Counted from the stretch's first letter, positions 1 to 12,542 are shown. The stretch is 64,000 nt of DNA from Paraphysoderma sedebokerense (GCA_025602915.1 JAHLJZ010000007.1:186001-250000), one strand, 5' to 3'. Notes: a model not told the origin generated them from the letters alone. Translations and numbers: made by a program.

Positions 1-135
1 TCGGATTGCTCGAAATCGTCTGTTGAGAGCAAGTAGCAAGATTTCGGTTAGAATAAATTAGGCGAGAATGGAAGGTTTGAGAATAAGAGAGAATAGATCT
101 TACCTTTTTATTTTTGAACGGAGTGATTTGGCCAT
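1..135 (-). CDS. LLPH/YBL028C-like nucleolar protein (DUF2423), 5' end only
   Basis: The gene runs off the left edge; only its start is here. Exons are 135-104 and 19-1, with GT at 103 and AG at 20. Splicing gives MAKSLRSKIKRRFRAIR, which fits the very basic N-terminus of the DUF2423/LLPH family (start MAKSLRSK.KR). Known members are small, lysine-rich nucleolar proteins linked to large ribosomal subunit biogenesis. The match rests on 17 residues, but the motif is distinctive and is restored exactly by removing the intron. The remaining protein lies outside the window. Confidence 0.72.
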
Positions 136-579
136 TTTTATTTATCGCTGCAATTGGTATAACGTTTTGGGATAAAGGTGGATCAGATCCGTCGGGAATC
201 GACTTTATTTGTCTTGTCACGCGCCTGTTGCATTGAATACACTGACAAAATGGGCAATTCCATAATATTAGCGGAGATTGCTTAGATTTTAAATCGAACA
301 GGACTTCCTGCATATATATCAAAGTTCGGGGGTCTAAGAAGAACTCTCGCACAGTACTCAAATATCTAAACAAATTCCTCGCTCAAAAGTAAGGATACCC
401 AGATATGACAATGTAAAATCCAAGTCAAATTAAGTAGTTCATTGGTCTTGGTTTTTTCATTAGTTGGAGAGTAAATGAATAAATAGCATTTGTTTAATCG
501 GATTTCTCATATTTATTGTCTTACAAAATTGTATTGAATTTTTGGCTGGTTATCTAATAAACTTTACATATATTACTAA
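136..579. other. Spacer between divergent promoter and 3' flank
   Basis: About 440 bases holding the upstream region of the LLPH-like gene and the 3' flank of the secreted-protein gene. I see no credible exon or RNA gene. Confidence 0.5.
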
Positions 580-1603
580 TTACACTGACTTCGCAAATGC
601 TTGAAGTTGGGTCAAGGCCGCTTCTATGTCTTGTATAACTTGTTGTAATCCTTGTTTTCCTGTATTTCCTGTATTGTCGGTTCCATTTCCAGCGTTCCCT
701 GGTTGTTCTACGTTGGGATTTCCGGCGCCAGCGCCATTTCCGGCGTTACCGGCTGCTTCGAGCAATTCGGCATCACTAGCAGCAGGGATCAGCTTTCCGA
801 CCTCACAACCGATTGGATCTTCAACTCCAGGGTTGCAGCTGTTACCCTTTGCAGTCGGGTCTCCTATTTGACCAGGTGCGAATGTAGCGGTTAATTTAGC
901 TTTCAATGGATCTTCACCAATACTAGCTAGTGCTTTCGCCAAATTAATTTCTACTTGTCTGTTAATTTCTGGTTGACCTGTAGCAGCCGGGTCTTGATGT
1001 TGCTTTAATGTTGCAAGTTCTTGATTTTTAGGTGGGCGAGGGCACTCAAGAGACTTTTCTCCGACGGCATTGGTGTTTCTTTCAAGAGTTCTATACATCA
1101 TAGCGAGAGCAAGACATGATTTTGGAGCTTCGCCAGCTTTAACTCTTGTGATCGCGAGGTCAGCAATCTCTTGTTGAACACATTCAGCGACATCCCCTTT
1201 TTTGGCTACTGTACCGGCACTGTGAATAATATTACGGTAAATATGCTAGGATTTAATTATTCGTACATGAATCAAAAGTAACGTACGCTTTTTGTCCGAG
1301 CATTCCGAATATAACATCAGCATTCCCTTGGAATCCGTTGGCTTTTAACACATCAGAGGACACACAATTTCGGAACTCGTTGGTGATTGTTGCATCGTGC
1401 TAGATGTCAATGAGATTATAGGTATTAGTATTGTACATTTCAAATTAAGACTATTGTCATCTATTTACCGAATGTTCTTGTGGTACTTGACGTCTCATCA
1501 TTCTCATTCGCCTTTTTGGTATCTCTGAAGTCAACGTCCGAGCGCTGACATTAATTGAAAGTGCAAGAAAGCACAACACGGTTATTATTTTATGTGAGAG
1601 CAT
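580..1603 (-). CDS. Secreted six-cysteine protein with Gly/Asn-rich C-terminal region, unknown family
   Basis: Exons are 1603-1469, 1399-1287 and 1219-580, giving 295 residues. The first 22 residues form a clear signal peptide (MLSHKIITVLCFLALS then a short polar stretch), followed by a basic RMRMMRR stretch that could be a propeptide cleavage site. The mature part carries six cysteines, an even number, in FRNC, VAEC, PKSC, SLEC, GNSC and IGC contexts. After residue 230 comes a low-complexity run of Gly, Asn and Ala (repeats of the GNAGNG type), then an amphipathic C-terminal helix. There is no hydrophobic C-terminal tail, so it is probably released or wall-held rather than GPI-anchored. I do not recognise the family. 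A small secreted effector or wall protein is plausible but unproven. Confidence 0.7.
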
Positions 1604-1703
1604 TTTTGATTGTTTTGATTGTTGGTCGTCAATTGCGGAAGCGGTTACTTGTGACGTCCAGAGTGAATTTGAATTTTGAAAATAATGTAGGAGGACAAAG
1701 CAA

Positions 1704-1711
1704 CTTTTATA
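1704..1711 (-). promoter_or_regulatory. TATA-like box upstream of the secreted-protein gene
   Basis: Read on the minus strand this is TATAAAAG, about 100 bases before the start codon at 1603. Position and sequence suit a core promoter TATA box of a strongly expressed secreted-protein gene. Functional assignment is inference. Confidence 0.4.
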
Positions 1712-2183
1712 GACGCAGGACAGTACTAAATTAGTAAATGCACAGCTTTTGAGCCCCAATTACATATAAATATATTGAAGTTTTATTAAGTTAATGGGTC
1801 AATAAATATTTTGATTGTGTTTCTCAGCGGTATTGTGGTGCAAGAATCGCGTTATTAAAGGTCTTTCGTTGTGGCTACAGAAATTAGAGAAAGCACACTT
1901 GTAGCGTGGGATGATGACATTCAATGATGGCCTTGATGTTATGAACACATTAATAGTAATAACGTGAATTTGATTTCTAATTATGACTAAATTAAGCGAA
2001 GAATTGGCTTCTATTTGTGAACCAGAACAGGATGCATACCAACATTACATTTGAAAGCAGTAGACAAAGTGACGAATTTTGTTATAATGAATTGATCTGC
2101 CATTGACCAAATAAAAAATTTGAATGAACTGCTCGACCAAAAGTCAAAATAGCACAATTGAACAAAATTGAAAAAAAAAAAAC
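1712..2183. other. Spacer
   Basis: AT-rich spacer between the secreted-protein promoter and tRNA-Asp. A run of about twelve A at 2171-2182 lies just 3' of the tRNA on its own strand. Nothing else is recognisable. Confidence 0.5.
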
Positions 2184-2272
2184 TCTCGAGCGGGGAATTG
2201 AACCCCGGTCTCCCGCGTGCTGTGGGCGTCGCCAATGACAGGCGGGGATACTCACCACTATACTACTCGAGA
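2184..2272 (-). tRNA. tRNA-Asp (GTC) with an 18-base intron
   Basis: The minus strand folds as a tRNA. The acceptor stem TCTCGAG pairs perfectly with 3' CTCGAGA. The D-arm carries AGTATAGTGGTGAGTA, the anticodon stem is CCCGC/GCGGG, and the T-arm is CCGGGGTTCAATTCCCCG. The anticodon loop reads CTGTCA, then 18 extra bases (TTGGCGACGCCCACAGCA), then C. The anticodon is therefore GTC, and the intron sits one base 3' of it, the canonical site for tRNA endonuclease. A T-run on the coding strand just downstream serves as the Pol III terminator. The genomic sequence ends without CCA, as expected in eukaryotes. Confidence 0.93.
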
Positions 2273-2834
2273 ACGATGTATGCATTTTTTATTATATAAT
2301 TGACAAAGGCGATATCTTTCTAAAAATCCATGGATAGTTAATTTTATGGTCAGAGGAAATGAAGAACGCTTACTTTTAGCTTCCACTTAATGAAAAAATC
2401 CAGACATTTTGGATATGCCGTTAAGGTAGCATGAAAATATGGTCATTTTGCGATGGAGAAAGAAGACTTATTAAATCACCCTTCAAAACCCTGAGAATCA
2501 TACAGTCCGCCATTCTTCCAGAGCCCGATTCTAGTACTGATATACAGTCCCTTATAACAGTTCAACATTTTCCACACTACAATATCAAATACCATAAACG
2601 ACTATGACGATCACGATTAAGCATGATTTTTATGTTTCGCAGGTAAAACGATCAATACCGAAGCCACAGGATTTAGCATTATTAGTATGCAGATTCTGAT
2701 ACAGGCGAAATACAGGTTCACATTAAAGATAATATTTTCAAATTGCATTAACTATAACGTAATGCGTTTTAGAATTTTCAAAAAGGATGATTTGCGAACA
2801 CTTTAGTCTGAGTTTAAGTTGCTGACAGATCGTA
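2273..2834. other. Spacer upstream of tRNA-Asp
   Basis: No exon, RNA gene or element is recognisable in this AT-rich stretch. Confidence 0.5.
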
Positions 2835-2922
2835 GACTGACTTAGCAATACGAAACGCTATACCGTGGTAATGCGACGGACTGACTTAGCAATACAAAAC
2901 GCTATACCGTGGTAATGCGACG
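2835..2922 (+). repeat. 44-bp direct tandem duplication, two copies
   Basis: A unit starting GACTGACTTAGCAATAC occupies 2835-2878 and recurs immediately at 2879-2922. The two copies differ at a single base (CGAAAC versus CAAAAC). Near identity indicates a recent duplication. It lies in non-coding DNA and no function is evident. Confidence 0.9.
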
Positions 2923-3346
2923 AATTTATGCCTCATGATGCACGTGCGAGATCAATACCGTCTCAAAATGTCGCACTCCCCCACACATGAAGTGGTAAAG
3001 CAAGAAATATTTCACTGATACAGACGAACTTTACTATTCGAGCAATCAGTTATTACATAACGTTCGGCGTCTGGAATATTACTGTACCGGCTTGATTCGG
3101 ATCGAATGTTAAATTTTTATGGAGCTGTCATACTCAGAGTATTGGATTGGCCCCTCATTTCAACACATCAAGAATATATACATTTTTTCACTGGAAAGAA
3201 TTTAGACCTATTGGGTCCTTTTGTGGTGGTAAAACATATCCATGTCTCATAGTTCACAGAAAAATTGCTCGGTAATCATTTAAGGGAATTATTGTATCGT
3301 AAAAATTAAACCCGAGAATAATGGGACAATAAATTAACACAATATA
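2923..3346. other. Spacer
   Basis: 3' flank of the LETM1-domain gene. I see nothing definable in it. Confidence 0.5.
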
Positions 3347-4673
3347 TTACTTATTCCCTTGCACGATCTTTTGGTTTCCAGCATTATCCCCTCGTCGAAG
3401 AATTGTTCCCATCACGGCCATCCTAGAAAATACAAGCAATCCTTTCGCGATTTGTTTGTCCATCGTATGGTTCAGAGTAATCCAGTCATTGAGAAGATGT
3501 TGAAGTTCCAATTTTTTCGTATCCGAAATTGTCGATGACAGTGGAATCGATGTTGAACTGGGATAGGTTATTTCGAAGAAAGGGGAATTTTGTATACATT
3601 AGAAGTTAATTGAAATATGCGAGAACCAAGATGACTTAAAAAATCAACTTACATGCCCCTGGCTTCGACAGCTTTAATCAGTTCCTGTGACGAAAGGGAT
3701 TGGACACCTTCGCTCAAAATTTTCTGTATAAAATCGAATGTGGTGAACTTATTATTTTGCAAATATTCAACAAATTTCTTTCATTAATGAAGGGATTGAA
3801 CAAACCTGATCATCAGTCCTCAAGAACTCCAAATACTGCTCTAACCTCCTCTTTGCAAACCATTTAGTTCCCAGGCTCCGCAAACCCATATATTTGCAAT
3901 AAAATCGTAATTGGTGGCCGCCAATATTGTTCAATTCAAATCCTTCATTGTATTTTGCGGATAGTTTTGAAATAGAGGAAACTGTAACGAGATCAGTGGG
4001 TTTGAACTCATTACAGGAGAAGTTGCAGGGTCAGATCTGTTGACAGATGGAGAATGAGGAGCCAATACTTACATGTTGAAAAGCTTCAGCACCAGCTTGA
4101 TCTAAAATTTTGTCAGCTATGTACTTTCTCTGTTCAAACAATTTCGCCCGAGCTTTCTCGATCTAAAGAAGCGACATAGACAAACGAAGCCAGGGAGATG
4201 GACGTAGAGCCAGAGTTTCGAAGAGATTGTTGAGAACTGACTCTGACTATTCGGCAGACTGAAATACTTTAATGAGAAAATCTAAACCATACCTGTTCTT
4301 CACTTAGGCAAGTTGATGGTACCCATCCTTTAATAACCAATAATGGAATCAATTCAGGTATAAGCACTAGACAGAATATAAACGGAGCCAGAATTTGAAC
4401 ATCTTTTTTTGTTTGATCGACAAATAAAAAATCAGCGCGGGAGAGAGATCTAGAGGGCAATTCCTTAAGAGAGTTGTATCGGGGGATATTGGATTTGAGT
4501 AGCTTAATGCCGTTGTAGTATTGTTGTATGAATGCTTTTATTCGTTGGGTGAAAGGCGGTTTTGGAGGTGATGCAGAGGTACCGATGTGACGGAAGAGCA
4601 GAGGTCTGCAGGTCGATGCCGTCAAATGCGAAAGTCTCAGCGTCGAATGCAGCGACAATTGTTTCAATAACAT
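3347..4673 (-). CDS. LETM1-domain mitochondrial protein, short form
   Basis: Exons are 4673-4293, 4162-4073, 4006-3806, 3723-3653 and 3557-3347, giving 317 residues. The N-terminus (MLLKQLSLHSTLRLSHL) is basic, hydroxylated and free of acids, like a mitochondrial presequence. The LETM1 core follows: LSRADFLFVDQTKKD, then a membrane segment (ILAPFIFCLVLIPELIPLL) with internal prolines, then FKPTDLVTVSS, a GGHQLRFYCKYMGLRS segment and EGVQSLSSQELIKAVEARGM. LETM1/Mdm38 proteins act in the inner membrane in K+/H+ exchange and ribosome association. This one is far shorter than Mdm38 and lacks EF-hand and coiled-coil extensions, so it is closer in size to LETMD1. The third intron acceptor (ATGAG) is weak but is the only one that keeps frame. 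Confidence 0.82.
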
Positions 4674-4935
4674 ACTCTCTTTCAAAGGCTTACTGTTATA
4701 TATTTTTCCAACAGACAAAAAGTGTGCAAGGAAGAGTCTTTTTGGGACAGCAGCAACCAGCGCGCTCAAAACCAACGTGCGGAACTTAAATTTGTATCCG
4801 CAGAAGTTGAAAAATTCTTAACTTTCGTTATCTTTTCTTCTTTCATTGACTGTATGTATCAGATATCTCATGAAATATCCCTTACTGGGTGATTCTAGAC
4901 TGACCTTCTCTCTTAATTTTGTGTAGCTTGCGATC

Positions 4936-6256
4936 ATGTCAAAGTGTATTCTCGTTACTGGTGGAGCCGGATATATTGGGGTAAATATATATCTCTTTCG
5001 TTAGGTTGAACACCCAATCCAGCGAAAGAATCTGTGCTTATTGTTATTTCAATGCTTGCTTCGTTTAATTCCACACACTTCAAAATTCTTATGCTTTTAT
5101 GTTGACTTCATAAACAACCGTCCACACTAGTCCCATACGGTCCTGGAACTTCTTACTGCCGGCCATCAAGTAGTTGTTGTCGACAATCTACACAACTCTT
5201 CCGTCGAAGCCTGTAAACGGGTGGAGAACATAACCGGGAAGTCCATCATTTTCTATAAGGTGGACCTTCTCGACAGAATGGGCTTAGAATCCATTTTCCA
5301 AGCTCACAAATTCGATGCTGTTATCCATTTCGCTGCATTGAAAGCCGTTGGAGAATCTTGCAAAATTCCTTTAGATTATTATCATAATAATATTACTGGC
5401 TCAATTATATTGCTACAAGTGATGAAGAAGTATAATGTATTTAATGTCGTCTTTTCCAGTTCGGCTACAGTGTATGGCGAACCTACCGTGATTCCTATCC
5501 CCGAAACTTATCCTACTGGTGCTACAAATCCGTATGGTAAAACTAAGCTGTTTATCGAACATATTATTCAAGATTTATGTACTAGCGATACAAGATGGAA
5601 TGCGGCGTTACTTAGATATTTCAACCCCGGTAGAGTATTTCTTTGTTAATAATTGCAGAATCATCTGCCTTCGTTGTGGCAACTCTTCTTAGTGATTTGA
5701 ACTGTTATTGATACAGTCATATCGTTAGTTCCCTTTTTTAACACTCTATTTCATTTCGCCTGTCTTTGTAGTGGGTGCCCATCCTTCCGGTCAAATTGGA
5801 GAGAATCCCAAGGGTATTCCTAATAATCTAATGCCCTACCTCGCTGACGTGGCCATTGGCAAACGTCCATTCCTCTCCGTCTACGGCTCCGATTATGACA
5901 CTCGAGACGGAACCGGCATCCGTGACTACATTCATGTCGTCGATCTTGCTTTGGGACATCTTGCAGCCCTTAATAAACTTTTCGTCGCTAATCCTGGCTG
6001 TGTTGTTTACAACTTAGGAACGGGAAAGGGAAGTACAGTTTTGGAAATGGTAAAGAGTATGAGTAAAGCTGTAGGAAAGGATTTGCCGTACAAGATTGTG
6101 GATAGACGGCCTGGCGACGTCAAGGATTTGACAGCTGATCCCAAAAAAGCTAATGAGGAGTTGAACTGGAAAGCGGAAAAAAGTATTGACGAAATGTGCA
6201 GAGATTTGTGGAATTGGCAAACGAAGAATCCAGAAGGCTATGAAAGTAAAAAGTAA
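4936..6256 (+). CDS. GAL10: UDP-glucose 4-epimerase
   Basis: Exons are 4936-4980, 5131-5629 and 5772-6256, giving 342 residues. The protein interconverts UDP-glucose and UDP-galactose in the Leloir pathway using bound NAD. The N-terminus [15 protein letters not shown] holds the GxxGxxG dinucleotide-binding loop, split from the rest by intron 1. The SSSATVYG segment supplies the catalytic serine/threonine, and NPYGKTK gives the YxxxK pair. LRYFNPVGAHPSG and [10 protein letters not shown] are diagnostic. The length matches a stand-alone GalE, so the mutarotase domain fused in yeast Gal10 is absent. It is divergent from the LETM1-domain gene, sharing about 260 bases of promoter. Confidence 0.95.
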
Positions 6257-6678
6257 AATTCGATCGGGGATGGTAGAGTTTGACAGAAAGGACCATTGGA
6301 AAAACAATATAAAAATCCTCATTGCTGATCTGGGGGTTGTAAGATGTTGTTGGCTCAATAATATTGTCCAGTCCATGCAGCTGCCAATACTGTTTAATTT
6401 GGATTATCAGTGTAAAATTGAGTGGCCTGACTGATTGATTGCACATAATTTGGAGTCAATGACTCCGACATTTTTATTCAACCGAGCATCACAAGTATAC
6501 CAAAAGTTGAAAGTTGGGTATCAAGGTTTCACTAATAAACCTTAGCTGTCTTTGCACTGAATCGCATCAACTTCTCTCGTTACCGTTAAAGTAACACAAC
6601 GTAAAGTGACCTAGCTATATTTTAGAGCTATTGACAAACTTAAATCTAACGTAAGGAGAAGGTGGCGTGAAAAAGTTC
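6257..6678. other. Spacer between convergent genes
   Basis: Shared 3' flank of the epimerase and FAM72 genes. No further gene is seen. Confidence 0.5.
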
Positions 6679-7831
<1,153 letters not shown>

Positions 7832-8396
7832 TTTCGAGCTTGTGATCAATGAGAGTAGAAACAGTCGATATGAAGAACCGATCCCTAAATTCCACAAATG
7901 TAGCAGTTTTCTCAGCGGATTTTGGAGATTCTATGTTTTCCGAGGAGGAAATCAGAAGCAGGTGAGAGTGGTGTGGACGGTGTAAAACTGCATTATGCTG
8001 GCTCTGTGGGGCCCATAGTTGCGGGAAAGACACCCAAAATGCACATCTGTGTGTTGCAGACAAAAGATCAAAACTGAAAGATATTTTGAAGATGGTTAGT
8101 TTTAATAGAAAGAATTTTCATTCCATTAGCTCTCTGCTTCTTCTATTTGAGGCTGCTAACAGCTAAACTGCATATTTGCTGCACGCGTGCGCTCTGGCTC
8201 GTCCTAATTATCAAGAATGAATGTTATTGTTGAATGACTTTACTCGGGACATTGGACTGGAATTTATTATGAGAACGTTTCCATTTGAGCTAACGCTGAT
8301 GTAAATCTGATTTCATTTGGAACATCTGATCGTACAATACGTGATATTGACCAAGGTTGGATACATGTGATATACATTGGTCCAAAATATATAGGT
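7832..8396. other. Spacer
   Basis: FAM72 upstream region and lectin 3' flank. No supported exon. Confidence 0.5.
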
Positions 8397-8963
8397 CTAA
8401 CCAAACTTATATACTTGAACTACTTTAGGAGCGTTGGCGGCCACTGTTTGGGCCTTCGACTTTTCGATTTCAACATTTAAAAGGTGTTGACGGTTAGATT
8501 CTTCAATGCATTGATGCTCTCTGCGCACGACTTCGTCGAAAGTTTCATCTGTGGCCCACAAAGGGTTGACATCACCCACGACCGCCCCATGAACAGTTGT
8601 CGCAGTTCGCATTCGTAAAGAGATTAATCTGTGTCCTTCTGGGGCAGGATAATGGTAATTCCAACCATCTTCCTTCCCAAATGCGCCCATGGTACTGCCA
8701 CCAATTGGACCGATAATTCTACCAGATGAAGTCTGAAAACCGATACTTTGAATTACTTCCTTTCTGCGGCCGAAAACTTCTACTATATGCTCATTGCTAT
8801 CCAGCTGAAAATTTTCGGTTTTAACGCCACCAGTACCCCCACACACTTCAGCGGAGGTTCCTCGGAGCTCAATTCTATCAACCCATTTAGCACCCCGGAT
8901 AAAAACACAGTTGAACTTTCTTTCTGGGCGAAAAACGTAGTCGGTCGATATTTGAGCTCCCAT
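8397..8963 (-). CDS. Jacalin-like lectin domain protein, intronless
   Basis: A single exon of 188 residues starting MGAQISTDYVF. Jacalin-type beta-prism features appear in order: a GAKWVDRIEL strand, GGTGG with the usual double glycine, EHIVEVFGRRKEVIQSIGF, the TSSGRIIGPIGG strand pair, and APEGHRLISLRMRT near the end. Such domains bind mannose- or galactose-type sugars. There is no signal peptide or membrane segment, so it is probably cytosolic. A charged helical tail (residues ~145-188) follows the lectin fold. It is one of only three uninterrupted coding sequences here, among neighbours with three to eight exons, which could mean a recent gain or simply intron loss. Confidence 0.78.
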   Translation of the reverse strand: MGAQISTDYVFRPERKFNCVFIRGAKWVDRIELRGTSAEVCGGTGGVKTENFQLDSNEHIVEVFGRRKEVIQSIGFQTSSGRIIGPIGGSTMGAFGKEDGWNYHYPAPEGHRLISLRMRTATTVHGAVVGDVNPLWATDETFDEVVRREHQCIEESNRQHLLNVEIEKSKAQTVAANAPKVVQVYKFG

Positions 8964-9554
8964 TTGCTGAGTTTCAATGGACAGGGAGGAAGCGGGTGAG
9001 GAAAACAGTTAAAGCTGTGAATTGGACTTCCGTGGAGTCTGTCAGATGGTTATATTGTGCTGGTCCATAGAATAGTCGATGGAAGTCGCGAAGAGTTCTG
9101 GAGTCCAAAGATAGTAACTACTGTTTCGGCTGAGCAACACAACGAAATGAATATGATAGCAGTATCCTACATAGAAAGCAACGTCGAATTTTATTTTATC
9201 AAATATTGAAACCATCTTTGTACAGACTCGTACTTATTGTTGAGCTGGCATGTCCTTGGCACAATAGATAATGTTGAAAGTAGTAAATGTGTAAGGTTGT
9301 GCTAATGCTTTGATAGGTCAAGTTAAATATTTCTGCGTATATACGCAAATATGCTCGAGCGCTGCACGAACCTTGAATTATTTGAAGTGACAATTCGTCT
9401 ATATCAAAACTTTCGACATCAAGGTAATATTTGAGAAAGAACTTTTAGGGGGACCGTCACACCGTGTCGTGTCCCAGCGACAATCACGTGAATGCGTACA
9501 CACTGTATGCGATGTGGATACTCGTCCAGAATCGAGCGTTGAGATTGGCAGAAG
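8964..9554. other. Bidirectional spacer
   Basis: Shared upstream region of the lectin and GRC3. No gene recognised. Confidence 0.5.
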
Positions 9555-12159
9555 ATGGGTCAGAAGCGCAAGATACAAGGTTATTTGTATATTGATCAAC
9601 CGTGCAAATACATCGAATAACATCTCCCTCTTTTTTTAGATAATCTTCCAGACACTGAAGTATCAGGCGTGTCAGATTACTCTGATGTCGAGGGCTTTGA
9701 TATCCACGAATTGCCACCGCCAAAAAATGCAAGGTTCCGTGCACCAATTATATTGGTACTATTTCGCATAACTTGCATAATTTCTTTAGACTTACATTTG
9801 AATTAGATTGGCAGTCGACATGCAGGCAGTTTCACTATGTAAATTGTCGGAGAAGAATGTAATCCGCTCAGAGAAGTATGGATTATCCGTCATCGGTCTG
9901 CGAAAAGGAGAGGTAGATTTTTTCCGTGTTTGTTGTACAGGCTGTGTGAGTTCTTAGGCTGAATTAATCTTACGTTTGAATCAAGACTATTTGCTTTCAA
10001 GGATATGCTCTGGTTTCCGCTGTTCTCGGTTCCGCCAATATTTCTGGCTACAACATGACTTCGCTTCACGGTGTGACAGAAAATACACTCAGTCTTGATT
10101 CTATCATACCGTTTTATCCGGTATATTCTCCGAAATCACATCCGCTCGCAATCATCGAATCAATTGCCCACGCCTTAACTTCCAAATCAAAACCATCGAC
10201 TGTTGAATGCGTGATACCAAGTGGGGAAATACTCCGAGTTGAGTCTTCATCTCGACTTTATGAAGAAATTAGTCATCTCGTCGAATCACTGAAGAACACG
10301 GGACGATTGTTTCTTGACACAATGATAGCTGTTTTGGACTTATCATTTTGCGGAATTGTTGGGATAGAATCTATGAATCCTTTGTATAAAGATCTTTTCA
10401 CTCCAGATTATTTGCACAATAAAGAGGATCCGAATACAAAGGCAATTACTATGATTGGAGTTGACGGTTTCTTTCCGGTTGGTTTAGTTCTCTACTGTCA
10501 GTTTTCAATCGACGTAGTCATTTAAATTTGATGTGAGTAGATTGTTAGACCGACGCCTGGCGTATCAGCTCTTTCTCTTCCGGAAAGTTGGTTCGCAAAT
10601 GTAGATAGCCTGCTCTCTAAGTCAACGCTACAGACGGATAAGAAATCTGCTCCTATTATATTAACTTTCGGTAATCGAAACGTCGGCAAAAGCACCTTTT
10701 CGCGGTTTCTTGTAAATTTCCTACTTAATGAGTACGCCTTATATTTATCAACGACTAATGTTTCATAGTTCTAACATGGTCTCTCAGATATCCTAAGGTT
10801 GCATTTCTGGAGTGTGATGTCGGTCAATCAGAATTCACATCACCAGGACTTGTGTCATTAAATATTGTTTCGACACCTTTATTGGGTAATTTTATTCTTC
10901 ATCCAAATTTGGTGAATTGGATTAATGAATTCTACTTATCCATTATTTAGGTCCTCCATATACTCATCAGCACCAACCTTATCGCACCGCATTCATCGGG
11001 TCCACTTCGCCGAAAAACGACCCAGATTACTACATTAGCTGTATCTCGTCACTGTTGAAAGCATATCAAGGGTTAATACCGACGACATGGGAATCTGAAG
11101 GAACTCTAATTCCGCTTGTGATAAACACTCAAGGTTGGATTAAAGGTACGTATCTAGATTTCTGTTTCTTTGGCCAGCGGAGAACTCACCTATATAATAG
11201 GAATGGGCGAAGATTTATTAGTCAACATTTTACAATTGTCCCGACCGACGCATGTTTATCATATATTGCCATCAAATGCGACCATACCGCCAGCAGACTC
11301 TTCAGTACTTCTGAGTGTACAGTCTACCTTGCGGTCATTGAAATTAGAAAGCCCCGAGTTGGACCCCCAATTTTCGTATTTTATGGGGGTAACCAAGGAC
11401 GTGAAGTATGTAGATTCTTTGTCGCCGAAAATTGTTTTACCACTTACATGTATTCATCGATTTAGACCCAAACTTTCGGCGACTGATCTTCGACATCTTT
11501 CATTACTTCTTCATCTCCATCGAACTCACAATCATAATATTCTCACAGTTCCTCTCTCACCATCCCTCTCCCGGCCACTACCATGGTACGACTTTACGCC
11601 ATTGTCTCACTATTCACCTTACATTTATAAACTACCTTGGAAGAATTATCATTTCAAGATTCTTGGAACCGATGTGCCATATTCCGATATACTTTACGCC
11701 CTAAATGGCACCGTTGTTGCATTACTGGAAGAAGACTTAGAAGCAACAACTTTTCAACCTCCACCGATATCTTCCTCCGAACAGTCGAAAACATTTGATC
11801 AGTACCCTCGATACCTTCCTCCATCAGCTACTCTTTCTATACCGCCTCTCAACACATCACACAAATTCCACTCATTCGGTCTCATTCATTCTATTTCCCC
11901 AGCTACACAAGAAATAATACTCTATTGTCCCCACCCTATCGAGGAACTTAAAAGAGTGAACACTATAGTCAGAGGAACAGATATAGACCTACCTGCTTGG
12001 GAAATCGTAAGGGGGATTGATGGCTTGGTGGGGGGCGAGTTTGGACATACAAAATCGAAGCATTCTGTTCCATATATTAGTTTCAAAAGTGGCGAAGGAA
12101 TGGGTGCACAAACAATGAGAGTGCGGAGGAATTTGTTGAGAAGGAAATTACATGCCTAA
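9555..12159 (+). CDS. GRC3: Grc3/NOL9 polynucleotide 5'-hydroxyl kinase
   Basis: Exons are 9555-9579, 9640-9733, 9807-9912, 9986-10477, 10541-10731, 10788-10885, 10951-11145 and 11201-12159, giving 719 residues. Grc3 phosphorylates 5'-OH RNA ends and works with the Las1 nuclease to process ITS2 of pre-rRNA in the nucleolus. The N-terminal domain shows RKGETICFQGYALVSAVLG and HPVYSP-like SPKSHPL. Walker A is GNRNVGKS at residues ~283-290, where most homologues have a GPKNSGKS-type loop. FLECDVGQSEF supplies the following acidic motif, and GPPYTHQ is typical. An upstream in-frame stop fixes the start at 9555. The C-terminal third is a conserved substrate-binding region ending in a basic RRNLLRRKL tail. 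Confidence 0.92.
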
Positions 12160-12542
12160 AAACTCGGGTGTCTAATCTATAATCAGTGGCTTGTTCGTCT
12201 TAGCTCAATCGATCAATGCTCGAAATTGCGAAAAATAAATCATATTGGTCAAAAAAGCTACACATGTTTGTCGTTTCCCTGACTGGATATTTTTTCCTGA
12301 ATGAGTCTATCGATACATAAAGCGCTACGTATACATTAGGTATAAGTTCCATCGCAAAAACAGCTGATATTTACATATTGAACGGAGATAACAATCTTGA
12401 TAAATAGACTTGAGACCAAAAATTCTCGAGAACAAGAGGTGAATAAATAAGTTTCTCTAGGGTATCTGGATTTAAGGACTAATCCTCCTATACAAACTCG
12501 AGTGGCAAAATAACCCGAATTTACTTTTCCTTGATGATAGCT
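12160..12542. other. Spacer between convergent genes
   Basis: AT-rich 3' flanks of GRC3 and the cyclin gene. Nothing else seen. Confidence 0.5.

Noticed and set aside
626-894. Plus-strand open frames over the 3' part of the secreted-protein gene
   Set aside because: They mirror the Gly/Asn/Ala-rich codons of the real gene and have no independent start context or motifs.
4673-4775. N-terminal extension of the LETM1-domain protein up to 4775
   Set aside because: The extension opens with TTG, not ATG. The first ATG at 4673 gives a good mitochondrial presequence.
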